Positions 1-7,798 of a stretch of DNA of 64,000 nt are shown one piece after another. The stretch is from NCBI RefSeq assembly GCF_030503615.1, contig NZ_CP129963.1, positions 1,674,001 to 1,738,000 of the forward strand. Direction: 5' to 3'. The position numbers and the translations under genes were made by a program. This DNA is from Sphingobacterium sp. BN32 (GTDB taxonomy: Bacteria; Bacteroidota; Bacteroidia; Sphingobacteriales; Sphingobacteriaceae). Each line of letters begins with the position of its first letter. Position 1 is the stretch's first letter. The notes beneath the pieces are model-generated. The model was given only the letters and a program-made list of their open reading frames with translations. It did no database searches and was not told where the DNA came from.

Positions 1-2429
1 TGGATAGCCATATTTTCAATGTCATCAATCGTTTGGTATATGCCTATCTGTTTGTAGCCATAAAAGTAACCAATGGATTGCCCCGTTTCGGTCACATTCG
101 CCCCGTCATTTCCTAAGATTTTGAAATTAACGTTATCACCGATCGAATTAACGAAGTTTTTGTTATAAGAATAGTTCGCATTGATACCGTAGCGCAAGTC
201 ATCTATCTGATTGTTCCATCCCATCGATACTTCTATACCGCGGTTAGTGATTTCACCTAAGTTGGTGAAATAGCGGTCGTCCGTTGCCGGCAGTGTCAAT
301 ATGGTTAAGATATCTTTGGTTGTACGGTCATACAAGTTGATTTCTGCATTAAATTTATTGTTGAATGCTTTTACATCTAAACCCAAATCCATCCCTTGCA
401 CGACTTCCCAGTGTAAATTAGGGTCTGGGATGTAATCTGCCTTGACAGAAGTGTAGATATTGTCTCCAAATATGGCGGTATTTGCGTTAACCAACCCAGG
501 TAAGTAGGCATTATCAGGGACGCCATTTTGATTTCCGAGTTTACCCCAAGCAAAACGCAGTTTCATGAAATTGATTTTCTCGATGTTTTGAAAGAATGCT
601 TCTTCGGAAAGCACCCATCCCAAACCTACGGAGCCGAATGTACCCCAACGGTTTTTCGGAGCAAACTTGGAAGATCCATCGCGGCGCACGGTTGCATTCA
701 ATAAGTATCGATTTTTGTAAGCATAGCTTGCACGAGCGAAAGCTCCTACGACGGTGTTCTTAGAACCTCTACCCGAATAATTACCTTTTGGATTAGAGTC
801 TTGATTGATGATATCTAAATACCAGAAGTCTGAATTAGGGGGAACATTGGTTGATGTATCGCGTCTTGAGCCTTCTAGTGCAGTGTTATCGTTGAATACT
901 GTCGTAAATCCACCAACTGCCGTTAAGCGGTGATCTTCGTTAAACGACTTATCCCAAGTAAGCGTATGATCCTGTTGGAATCTTCTAAACTCTTCACTTT
1001 TCTGGCTTACCGAAGTGAACACGCGGTCATCTTGAAAGAAGGTGTCTTCGCCAGCATTTTCACCTAGATAGATAAATCTTGCAGCGAGCGGCGAGTAGCC
1101 GCGGCTGTTATTGAAACCAAGGTCGGTGTAAACAGTAGACTTCCATTTCAAACCTTCCATGATTTTAACTTCGGCAAACAAACTTCCTACAAAGCGATAG
1201 CCACGAGGTAAAGATGTACCATCCAATCGATTCAGCGTTGACATCACGTTTCCAACTTGCGCGCGCTGAAACGAAGGCATACCATAGAAGGTATTCTCGT
1301 CATATTGTACTCCAACAATTGGAGCCGACCATAACGCATTTGTAAGGGTTACATTTGTTGGATTCATATTCCAGTATGATCCGGAAATGTCTCCACCGAT
1401 TTTAACACGTTCTGATACTTTCAGCTCTTGATTTAAACGTGCCGTAAAGCGCTCATAATCACCGTTTCTAATAACACCTTCCTGTTTGTTATATCCTAAA
1501 CTGAAGTGGGTAGATGATTTCTCAGTAGAGTTTGAAATGCTTAAATTATTGTTAGTGGTCATGGCGGTTCTTAAGATCAAGTCTTGCCAATCGGTGTTTG
1601 CCGTATATTTTGTATAGTCAAATGGTGCTTTTCCAAGGTTGACCAATTGCATATCATACAATCTTTTGAATCCCTCAGCATCAACCACCTCAATACGATC
1701 ATGGACTTGATCGAACCCTACAGAACCTGAAAAGTTGATTGCCGTTCTTCCTTGGGCTGCCTTCTTCAAAGTAACGGCAATAACGCCGTTCGCACCTCGT
1801 AAGCCATATATTGCGATGGAAGAAGGATCCCTCAAAACATCTAATGACTCAATATCTTGTGGCGAAATAAAGTCTATATTATCATGTAAGACTCCATCGA
1901 CCACATATAATGGATTGGAGTTATTGGTACTGTTTACACCACGGATACGCACTGTCGGCGAACCGCCAGGAGTTCCGGAGTTTGATATCGTTAAACCGGC
2001 AACTTTGCCCTGTAAGGAGCTAATCGGATTCGCATTCGGCATATTTGCAATAGCTTCCCCCTTTACCTGAGCGATAGATCCCGTCAAATCCACCTTTCTC
2101 TGCGTTCCATATCCTACGACAACAACTTCCTCTAATGTCTCATCTGCACTTTGCAGTGAAATATTAAAAAAGGTCTGATCACCTACAGGCATTGTTCTCG
2201 TTAGATATCCAATAAACGTGAAAGTGATTGAATCAGTAGGGGAGGCTTCCAACGTAAATTTACCTGCCTCATCCGTTTGGGTCGATACAGGTTTTCCTTT
2301 GAGCGCAACAGTAACTCCCGGAATAACTGTCGAGCTTTGTCCGTCCTTTACTGTTCCCGAAATTGTCGTTTGGGCATACGACATTTGTACCCCAAAAACA
2401 ATACATAGGAACATAAATAGATGCTTCAT
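1..2429 (-). CDS. SusC/RagA-type TonB-linked outer membrane receptor, 3' end beyond the window
   Basis: Outer membrane TonB-dependent transporter for oligosaccharides or similar nutrients. The frame starts at the ATG complementary to 2427-2429 with a 20-residue signal peptide ending in SYAQ, and stays open to base 1, giving about 809 residues. A CarboxypepD_reg-like domain (about 22-100) is followed by the EEVVVVGYGTQ motif, the start of the plug with the IRG and NPLYVVDG signatures, and then the beta-barrel. About 200 C-terminal residues are missing. The usual partner, a SusD-like lipoprotein, would lie further left. Substrate cannot be read from the sequence. No FecR or sigma factor gene lies on the upstream side within this window. 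Confidence 0.93.
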   Translation of the reverse strand, partial: MKHLFMFLCIVFGVQMSYAQTTISGTVKDGQSSTVIPGVTVALKGKPVSTQTDEAGKFTLEASPTDSITFTFIGYLTRTMPVGDQTFFNISLQSADETLEEVVVVGYGTQRKVDLTGSIAQVKGEAIANMPNANPISSLQGKVAGLTISNSGTPGGSPTVRIRGVNSTNNSNPLYVVDGVLHDNIDFISPQDIESLDVLRDPSSIAIYGLRGANGVIAVTLKKAAQGRTAINFSGSVGFDQVHDRIEVVDAEGFKRLYDMQLVNLGKAPFDYTKYTANTDWQDLILRTAMTTNNNLSISNSTEKSSTHFSLGYNKQEGVIRNGDYERFTARLNQELKVSERVKIGGDISGSYWNMNPTNVTLTNALWSAPIVGVQYDENTFYGMPSFQRAQVGNVMSTLNRLDGTSLPRGYRFVGSLFAEVKIMEGLKWKSTVYTDLGFNNSRGYSPLAARFIYLGENAGEDTFFQDDRVFTSVSQKSEEFRRFQQDHTLTWDKSFNEDHRLTAVGGFTTVFNDNTALEGSRRDTSTNVPPNSDFWYLDIINQDSNPKGNYSGRGSKNTVVGAFARASYAYKNRYLLNATVRRDGSSKFAPKNRWGTFGSVGLGWVLSEEAFFQNIEKINFMKLRFAWGKLGNQNGVPDNAYLPGLVNANTAIFGDNIYTSVKADYIPDPNLHWEVVQGMDLGLDVKAFNNKFNAEINLYDRTTKDILTILTLPATDDRYFTNLGEITNRGIEVSMGWNNQIDDLRYGINANYSYNKNFVNSIGDNVNFKILGNDGANVTETGQSIGYFYGYKQIGIYQTIDDIENMAI

Positions 2430-2884
2430 ATGATTTGGCTTTATAGATTTATAAAAAGGTAAACAAGCAATAGTATTATTATAACAAAGGTTGTGATGTA
2501 TATGTTTGATTACAAATTATTGATTAACACATTTCTACATCAGCATGAGTCCTATTGCTCATGCGCAATATCTGTATATTGTAACGTTTTGATAGTATGT
2601 GATTTACCTTGAAACAACACCTCTCAAAATGTTCTTCATAGTGTGTGATTTACACTTAATATGTCGTGTGGTAATGATGTAGTAAAACTAGCTAAAAAGT
2701 GGACATTTCTTACACCAAATGTGGGCTGCATCACACAATTGTTTTTTCCTTTTGAAATGTGGATGTCAGCATCTAACCACAAACTAAATAAGTTTGCGAT
2801 GCGGCAAGTCGCGTTAGCTAAAAATATAACAGATAATAACGTATTTAGTGTCCCTCATTTTTGAAAAACTATCACACTGCTTAT
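2430..2884. promoter_or_regulatory. Divergent intergenic region of the SusC receptor and the antiporter
   Basis: No convincing gene is present. It holds a perfect 7-bp hairpin (GCATGAG at 2543-2549 with CTCATGC at 2558-2564). It also holds a 15-bp direct repeat, TAGTRTGTGATTTAC, at 2593-2607 and 2639-2653 with one mismatch and 46 bp start to start. A -7-like box TAAGTTTG lies at 2789-2796, about 90 bp before the antiporter start and without a good -33 partner. The repeat spacing is near four helical turns, so a dimeric regulator is conceivable, but this is inference. Confidence 0.4.
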
Positions 2885-4474
2885 ATGATGCATACGTTGC
2901 TACCTTTTGTTTTGATGCTAATATTGTTGACCGTATTTTTAACGATTTGGGCCAACAAAATGAAGATCGCATATCCGATTCTATTGGTCATTGCTGGTTT
3001 AGCAATCAGTTTCATTCCTGGTTTGCCAATAATCAAGATTGACCCAGACTTGATATTTTTTATTTTTCTGCCTCCTTTGCTGTTTGAAGCAGCTTGGGGA
3101 GTGTCATTTAAAGAAATGAAGAAATGGTGGCGTATTATCGGGAGCTTTGCTTTTTTGGTCGTATTTTTCACGGCGCTCCTTGTTGCTATTGTTACCAATC
3201 AGGTAATCCCAGGTTTTAGCATTGCTTTAGGTTTTGTTCTCGGAGGCATTGTATCCCCTCCAGACGCTGTGAGCACAGGTGCTATTACCAAATTTGTGAA
3301 GATTCCCAAATCCACGCAGGCCGTACTTGAGGGCGAGAGTTTACTTAACGATGCCTCATCGCTTATTATTTTTCGATTTGCATTAGTAGCGGTTGGCACC
3401 GGTCAATTCATCTGGCAAGATGCGGCTCTGGATTTTCTTTGGATGCTATTCGGAGGAGTGGGAATTGGGTTGTTAATAGCATTGATTTTCATGTGGATAC
3501 ATAAGCGCTTATCAACTGATGCTCCATCTGATATCGCGCTTACCTTGATAGAACCTTATTTTATGTATTGGATTGCTGAGCAGGTACATTGCTCCGGTGT
3601 TCTAGCTGTCGTTGCCGGTGGGCTATTTCTTTCTTCGAAACGCCTTAGCTATTTATCGAGTAGCAGTCGGATCAAGGGATACAGTGTCTGGGAGAGCTTT
3701 GTATTTCTATTGAACGGTATGGTATTTTTGCTTATCGGGCTTGAGCTTCCAGAAATCGTGGCCGGGATGCGATCTAATGGATTGCCGCTATCCACAGCTA
3801 TTGGATATGGTATACTAGTGACGCTGGTATTGATTATTGCTAGAATATTGTCGGCCTATGCTGCGATGTTCGCAACTATTATTTTTCGTCCGCAAGTTGC
3901 CCATCAACAACAATTCTCAAAAAGACGCTGGACAACACCGTTATTAATGGGTTGGACTGGTATGAGGGGCGTGGTGTCGCTTGCGGCAGCCCTTGCTATT
4001 CCGCTGACCCTTCCAAACGGCGCTGCGTTTCCCTATCGAAATTTGATTCTCTTTATTACCTTTGTCGCTATTCTTTTAACGCTTGTAATTCAAGGTCTAA
4101 CATTGCCTTACCTAATTGAAAAGACTAAGCTTTTTGTAGGGTTAGAAAATGATGAAGACCAAGAAAGGAATACACGCTTAAAGATGAAAACTGGTCTTAA
4201 GCAGCATGTGTATTCTTTTGTAAAGGAAAAATATGAACAGCAATATCTTGGCCACGCCGGAATGGAAAGGATTTTAAAACATTGGGAGGATCAATCGAAG
4301 GTGCAAGATAGTTCTTGGATGGATGATACAAGCCGGGAGATTCTCTTAGATATCTTTGCCGAACAACGTTCATATTTGTCCACATTAAATAAAGAAGCCG
4401 AATATGATGAAGACATTATAAGACAGCAGATTTATCAGATTGATTTGGAAGAGGAACGGTTGAAGTATGTGTAG
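2885..4474 (+). CDS. CPA1-family Na+/H+ antiporter (NhaP-like)
   Basis: Inner membrane monovalent cation/proton antiporter for pH and sodium homeostasis. It has about a dozen hydrophobic segments over the first 420 residues. The CPA1 core is visible: SPPDAVSTGAI near residue 125 and GESLLNDASSLIIF near 150, carrying the Asn-Asp exchange motif, with the conserved arginine segment GMRGVVSLAAALAIP near 360. A charged cytoplasmic tail of about 110 residues follows. I chose the ATG at 2885 (another lies at 2888) over a TTG eight codons upstream, because neither family start nor spacing supports the TTG. It is followed by a strong terminator. It is a single gene with no partner in the same direction. 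Confidence 0.9.
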   Translation: MMHTLLPFVLMLILLTVFLTIWANKMKIAYPILLVIAGLAISFIPGLPIIKIDPDLIFFIFLPPLLFEAAWGVSFKEMKKWWRIIGSFAFLVVFFTALLVAIVTNQVIPGFSIALGFVLGGIVSPPDAVSTGAITKFVKIPKSTQAVLEGESLLNDASSLIIFRFALVAVGTGQFIWQDAALDFLWMLFGGVGIGLLIALIFMWIHKRLSTDAPSDIALTLIEPYFMYWIAEQVHCSGVLAVVAGGLFLSSKRLSYLSSSSRIKGYSVWESFVFLLNGMVFLLIGLELPEIVAGMRSNGLPLSTAIGYGILVTLVLIIARILSAYAAMFATIIFRPQVAHQQQFSKRRWTTPLLMGWTGMRGVVSLAAALAIPLTLPNGAAFPYRNLILFITFVAILLTLVIQGLTLPYLIEKTKLFVGLENDEDQERNTRLKMKTGLKQHVYSFVKEKYEQQYLGHAGMERILKHWEDQSKVQDSSWMDDTSREILLDIFAEQRSYLSTLNKEAEYDEDIIRQQIYQIDLEEERLKYV

Positions 4475-4510
4475 AGCAGATGTTAGACCTGAGATGTGAG
4501 ATAATAGAGT

Positions 4511-4537
4511 ATGGCGCCGATTGGCGCCATTTTTATT
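4511..4537 (+). terminator. Intrinsic terminator after the antiporter gene
   Basis: Perfect 8-bp stem ATGGCGCC / GGCGCCAT around a GATT loop, followed by TTTTATT. It lies 37 bp after the antiporter stop, with a short AGATGTTAGACCTGAGATG-like run between. Confidence 0.85.
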
Positions 4538-4658
4538 GTTAAGTTTGTTGCGCGATGACTAATAGCTAAAGTTTCGTCAACTAACAGCTTGATGGAGAGC
4601 TTATTTAAGACCTCAATAAGTGATAGTTTATTGATTACTTTTTCATAACCCTTACTTA

Positions 4659-4739
4659 CCCCTATCATAGCCCTTTGGAAGCGGCTTTGATTGGGTTATA
4701 CAATGGGTTTGAAAGGGCTTTATAAGGGGTTTAAGCAGA
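4659..4739. repeat. Interspersed repeat family A, copy 1
   Basis: Copy of an element of about 80 bp also found at 27025-27108 and, diverged, at 48308-48393. It begins CCCCTATCATAGCCC, continues with GAAGCGGCTTTGATTGGG and ends in a GGGTTT-rich tail (AAAGGGCTTTATAAGGGG). AGCC pairs with GGCT to form an imperfect hairpin. No start codon or frame is shared between the copies, so it is non-coding. Confidence 0.75.
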
Positions 4740-4810
4740 AGGAAAGTTGTGGAAGTTATTATTTAGTTTCGAACAAGGATATTTGTCTCGTTTCGGGTCA
4801 GGATATTTGT

Positions 4811-4850
4811 CTTGAACCAGAAAAGGAAGGATTTAAGGATTGACAGGATC
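4811..4850. repeat. Interspersed repeat family B, single arm
   Basis: Half element: CTTGAACCAG, then a purine run AAAAGGAAGGAT, then AAGGATTGACAGGATC. It lacks the closing inverted arm. Just upstream a 13-bp direct repeat AGGATATTTGTCT occurs twice. Confidence 0.75.
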
Positions 4851-4868
4851 AGGTATTGTGGCATCATA

Positions 4869-4899
4869 GGTCTTAATACTAACTACTAAGTACTAAATG
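4869..4899. repeat. Interspersed repeat family C, single arm
   Basis: GGTCTTAATACTAACTACT-type arm. The inverted partner (TAGTTAGTA...AAGACC) seen at other loci is absent here. Confidence 0.6.
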
Positions 4900-4907
4900 C
4901 TATTTCT

Positions 4908-4977
4908 GAACCAGGAAAAAAAGGATTTAAGGATTGACAGGATCCTGCTAATCTTTTTATCCTTCCTTTCCTGGTTC
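4908..4977. repeat. Interspersed repeat family B, full palindromic copy
   Basis: Left arm GAACCAGG followed by an A-rich run and GGATTTAAGGATTGACAGG. Right arm ATCCTTCCTTTCCTGGTTC is the near-exact reverse complement of the first 19 bases of the left arm. The centre carries GGATCCTG. The transcript could fold into a long hairpin on either strand. Confidence 0.8.
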
Positions 4978-5041
4978 AAAACAAAAAACTTGCATGGCAA
5001 ATTCTAATAACTAATGTCTGATGTCTAAAATCTAATCTAAA

Positions 5042-5704
5042 TCACCCTACCTTCTCAAACCTACCATGAAGTTTCCAAAAGCAGCCCATATTTTCTACAG
5101 AGAAACTTTGTTTTTTCCAATCGTTAAGAACTAAATCTATCTGTTTGCTCTTAGCGTTATAGGTACCGAAGAAGTAGTCACTGTCTTTTAAATAAAAACC
5201 GTAGTGTTTGTCCAGGGTGTGTAGAATATCCAATTGGAGTTTTTCGAAAAATAAGATGCTGTTTTCTTCGAATGGAAATACTGAAGGATGATGAATCAGG
5301 CCGTTGTGTTCAATGGCAATAACTTGATTTTTGGTTGTGATAGGGAAGTAGAATGTGGGCAACTCGTCGATGCTGATCGTATTGTCATCAGCTTGTTGTA
5401 TGATTTCACGGTTTAAAAAATGGATTGGATCCATGTTTTTTATAGCAAGCTGCGCAGAATCTTCCGTAAAATGGTCTTCAAAATTTAGAATTTCATTTAC
5501 CGTAAGTTTTTTTTCAAGGAGATGGGCCACAGGTATGCTAAAATATTTTGCAATTTGCAGGATGACCGAAATTTTAGGTTCTGCACGAAATTCTTCGTAG
5601 GAAGAAATATTACCTCTAGTAAGATTAAATAGCTCTCCGAAGGCCTGCTGGCTTAAACCTTTAACACTACGTAATTTTTTAATATTCGTTCCGATTTGGG
5701 TCAT
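5042..5704 (-). CDS. XRE-family transcriptional regulator, divergent from the PspA operon
   Basis: Cytoplasmic DNA-binding regulator of 220 residues. Residues about 4-70 form a Cro/C1-type helix-turn-helix (IKKLRSVKGLSQQAFGEL followed by NISSYE). The remaining 150 residues look like a folded ligand or dimerisation domain. The end (WKLHGRFE) is reminiscent of S24/LexA-like C-terminal folds, but I see no clear Ser-Lys catalytic pair, so cleavage activity is not claimed. Start is the ATG at 5704; a TTG two codons earlier is less likely. Its own -7-like box TAATTTTG (complement of 5730-5737) sits inside a palindrome shared with the divergent operon, so it probably regulates itself and the operon. 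Confidence 0.85.
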   Translation of the reverse strand: MTQIGTNIKKLRSVKGLSQQAFGELFNLTRGNISSYEEFRAEPKISVILQIAKYFSIPVAHLLEKKLTVNEILNFEDHFTEDSAQLAIKNMDPIHFLNREIIQQADDNTISIDELPTFYFPITTKNQVIAIEHNGLIHHPSVFPFEENSILFFEKLQLDILHTLDKHYGFYLKDSDYFFGTYNAKSKQIDLVLNDWKKQSFSVENMGCFWKLHGRFEKVG

Positions 5705-5728
5705 TATCAAAAATATTAAATTTTTATT

Positions 5729-5763
5729 GCAAAATTATTTTGCATTATTTATCTTTATGCAAA
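5729..5763. promoter_or_regulatory. Candidate operator of the XRE regulator with overlapping promoter
   Basis: A perfect 15-bp palindrome GCAAAATTATTTTGC (5729-5743) overlaps a second inverted repeat, TTTGCAT-N11-ATGCAAA (5739-5763). The first contains a TAATTTTG box for the minus-strand regulator gene, with TTTG 22 bp upstream. On the plus strand it contains TATTTTG, one base short of the Bacteroidota -7 consensus. It lies in the 91 bp between the divergent genes, the expected place for the regulator to bind. Binding is inferred. Confidence 0.55.
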
Positions 5764-5795
5764 CATTATTAGCAAATATATAAAAATATTAGCCA

Positions 5796-6185
5796 ATGCC
5801 ATTTAACAAAGTTGAAAAATACTTATTAGACCTAGGGTTTACCGTAACATCAAAGAATAGAGAGGAGGGATTTTTCGTCGTGGAAAGTGAAGGGGAGGGC
5901 ATCAAGAATTTGATTATTGGAGTAACTGCACCAATCATCATTTTCGAGCAGTATTTGTTTTCGTTGAAGCGGGATAACCTTGATGTCTTCAAAGCCTTAC
6001 TCAAGAAGAATAGGGATATCATTCATGGCGCTTTCGCATTGACGGAAGACGGAAGACGAGTGATCTTTAGGTATACTTTGCAGGCGCACAACCTTGACCA
6101 GAATGAGTTTGATGCAGCGATTAATTCGCTATCGTTATTAATGAGTGAGTATTATGCACAATTGATTGAGTTTTCAAAACAGTAG
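5796..6185 (+). CDS. YbjN/CesT-like fold protein, first gene of the PspA-flotillin operon
   Basis: Small soluble protein of 129 residues. The pattern (IFEQYLFSLKRDNLDVFKAL, then NRDIIHGAFAL, then NLDQNEFDAAINSL) resembles YbjN / type III secretion chaperone-like proteins, which are alpha-beta folds thought to bind other proteins. Such proteins recur next to PspA in other bacteria, as does the related YjfI type, and I cannot separate the subfamilies by eye. The PspA start follows 5 bp after its stop, which argues for coupled translation. A role as chaperone or adaptor for PspA or the AAA+ protein is inference. Confidence 0.7.
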   Translation: MPFNKVEKYLLDLGFTVTSKNREEGFFVVESEGEGIKNLIIGVTAPIIIFEQYLFSLKRDNLDVFKALLKKNRDIIHGAFALTEDGRRVIFRYTLQAHNLDQNEFDAAINSLSLLMSEYYAQLIEFSKQ

Positions 6186-6190
6186 TGAAG

Positions 6191-6880
6191 ATGAACATAT
6201 TTAAGAGATTACTAAAAATAGGGCAGTCAGAAATACATTCTTTGGTTGAAAAGATGGAAGATCCTATTGCGCTGACACAAGAAGTTATCAACGACATGAA
6301 GGGGCAGCTTCTAGAAACCGAAGAGCTATATCTTTCGGCGCGAGCCGTCGTTATCCGCTTAGAACATGCGATTGATGATAGAAAAGCAGAAGCCTTAATC
6401 TATGAGGAGAAAGCCGAAAAAGTACTTTTAATGGCTCAGAACAGAGAACTGAGTAGAGAAAAGGCGGAAAGTTTGGCCATTGAAGCACTTCGTTTGCAAA
6501 AGCAGCTTTTGGATGAATCCGAGGAGTTCAAAGAACAGGCTTTAATGCATAACAAGAAGGTCGAGGAAATTGAGGATAAAATCGATGTACTTAAATTTAA
6601 TATTGGAAAATGGAAAAAAGAATTAGATTCGCTTATTGCTAAGAAGCAAATTAATAGCGCCACTGAATTTGCTAACCGTCAGATGGCCAATATCGATAAT
6701 AACAGTACCGTTGACATGTTGAAAAAGCTTCGTTCCACTGATAAAGAAGATGAGGCTTATGCAGAGGCGATCAATGAGCTTGCTAAGCAAAAGATGGATC
6801 AAGACATTGATTATGCGTTGGAATCGGGAGATTCTGTTAAAAAAGATCTAGAGAGGCTTAAAAAGAAATTAGGATTATAA
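6191..6880 (+). CDS. PspA/IM30 family membrane-remodelling protein
   Basis: Peripheral inner membrane protein related to PspA, Vipp1 and ESCRT-III, which forms helical assemblies on stressed membranes. The 229 residues are almost wholly helical and charged. The start MNIFKRLLKIGQSEIHS matches the amphipathic first helix, and MEDPIALTQEVINDMK the family's next signature. I use the ATG at 6191; a GTG at 6185 overlaps the previous stop. There is no pspBC or pspF nearby. Instead the gene sits with a flotillin and an NfeD-like protein, an arrangement akin to bacterial PspA-flotillin (yjfJ/yqiK type) clusters. Confidence 0.92.
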   Translation: MNIFKRLLKIGQSEIHSLVEKMEDPIALTQEVINDMKGQLLETEELYLSARAVVIRLEHAIDDRKAEALIYEEKAEKVLLMAQNRELSREKAESLAIEALRLQKQLLDESEEFKEQALMHNKKVEEIEDKIDVLKFNIGKWKKELDSLIAKKQINSATEFANRQMANIDNNSTVDMLKKLRSTDKEDEAYAEAINELAKQKMDQDIDYALESGDSVKKDLERLKKKLGL

Positions 6881-6884
6881 GAAT

Positions 6885-7076
6885 ATGAAAAGATTCGAAT
6901 ACAAAACACTTAAGATTGAACCAAAAGGGTTCTGGGGTTCCAAGCTAGACTCGACAGAAATCGATAAGATTCTAAACGAGTTGGGACAGCAAGGTTGGGA
7001 ACTTGTTTCCATGCAAGATTTATCCGTCAGTGGAAGTTCCTGGAGTTTTCATTACACATTTAAAAGAGAGCATTAA
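6885..7076 (+). CDS. Small DUF4177-like protein
   Basis: 63 residues with the pattern of the DUF4177 family: FEYKTLKI at the start, then LNELGQQGWELVSMQ and a final beta-strand pair (WSFHYTFKR). It has no signal peptide or membrane segment. The family has no assigned biochemical role. It lies 4 bp after pspA and 9 bp before the membrane protein, so it is cotranscribed with both. Confidence 0.75.
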   Translation: MKRFEYKTLKIEPKGFWGSKLDSTEIDKILNELGQQGWELVSMQDLSVSGSSWSFHYTFKREH

Positions 7077-7085
7077 TCGTTCATT

Positions 7086-7778
7086 ATGACAGAGATCTGG
7101 AACATATTATTTAATCCGCTACCCAATGCAATCATGACTTTGTTGACAGGGATGTCTCTTGTTTACTGGTTATTCGCTATGCTGCTTGGGGATGGCTTTG
7201 AGATGGGAACGGACGCCGACATTCAATTTGAAGGCGCCGACGTACAAGATGTCGATATGGATGCGGATACGCAGGCTGATATGGAGACTGAACAACATGT
7301 TGAACCCTCATTTTTTTCGAAAGCTATGGATTTTATATATGTAGGTAAAGCGCCTATGATGGTCCTCGTCACACTCTTCAAATTTATTAGTTGGGTCGTA
7401 ACGATTGCTTCATCGCTCGTTTTGAACTTAGCAGCTTTCGGGTGGAAGTCTGTACTGATTTTGATACCCGTATTTATTCTGAGTTTCTTCCTTCTTCATT
7501 ATGTTGCTATCCCATTCGTTAAACTTTATAAGAATGTTGGCTATGCCGGTGAAGAGTCTCATGAGTTTATCGGTCGATTGGGCAAGATGCGATCAACAAT
7601 TCAAGGCGATCAAATAGGTGCAATTGAAGTAGTCATCAAACTGGATGTTATCCGTCTGAATGTCAAGAGCGAAGACGGTTCTGTATTAAGTTATGGTGAC
7701 GATGTAATCGTGACGAACCAAGATCCGAATAGGAAGTTTTATTTTGTGCAGAAAGATATCAATTTAAACAATATTTAA
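7086..7778 (+). CDS. NfeD/YqiJ-like membrane protein with C-terminal OB-fold
   Basis: Inner membrane protein of 230 residues. A hydrophobic segment lies at about 13-34. A very acidic stretch follows (about 36-70, with repeated D and E). Two further membrane segments (about 90-145) precede a C-terminal domain (about 155-225, FIGRLGKMRSTI to SYGDDVIVTNQ) with the small beta-barrel look of NfeD proteins. NfeD and YqiJ proteins are normally encoded beside flotillins and partner them at membrane microdomains, and here the flotillin gene follows 20 bp downstream. The acidic linker is unusual and could bind a basic partner. Confidence 0.8.
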   Translation: MTEIWNILFNPLPNAIMTLLTGMSLVYWLFAMLLGDGFEMGTDADIQFEGADVQDVDMDADTQADMETEQHVEPSFFSKAMDFIYVGKAPMMVLVTLFKFISWVVTIASSLVLNLAAFGWKSVLILIPVFILSFFLLHYVAIPFVKLYKNVGYAGEESHEFIGRLGKMRSTIQGDQIGAIEVVIKLDVIRLNVKSEDGSVLSYGDDVIVTNQDPNRKFYFVQKDINLNNI

Positions 7779-7798
7779 CCAAATCAATACTTTATTAT

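Noticed and set aside
2661-2864. 67-codon plus-strand frame in the SusC-antiporter gap
   Set aside because: Composition is not protein-like, no promoter or conserved pattern fits, and its end runs into the antiporter leader.
2861-2884. TTG start for the antiporter
   Set aside because: It adds eight polar residues before the first membrane segment; the ATG at 2885 or 2888 fits better.
4483-4668. 61-codon minus-strand frame
   Set aside because: It covers the terminator hairpin and repeat sequence after the antiporter.
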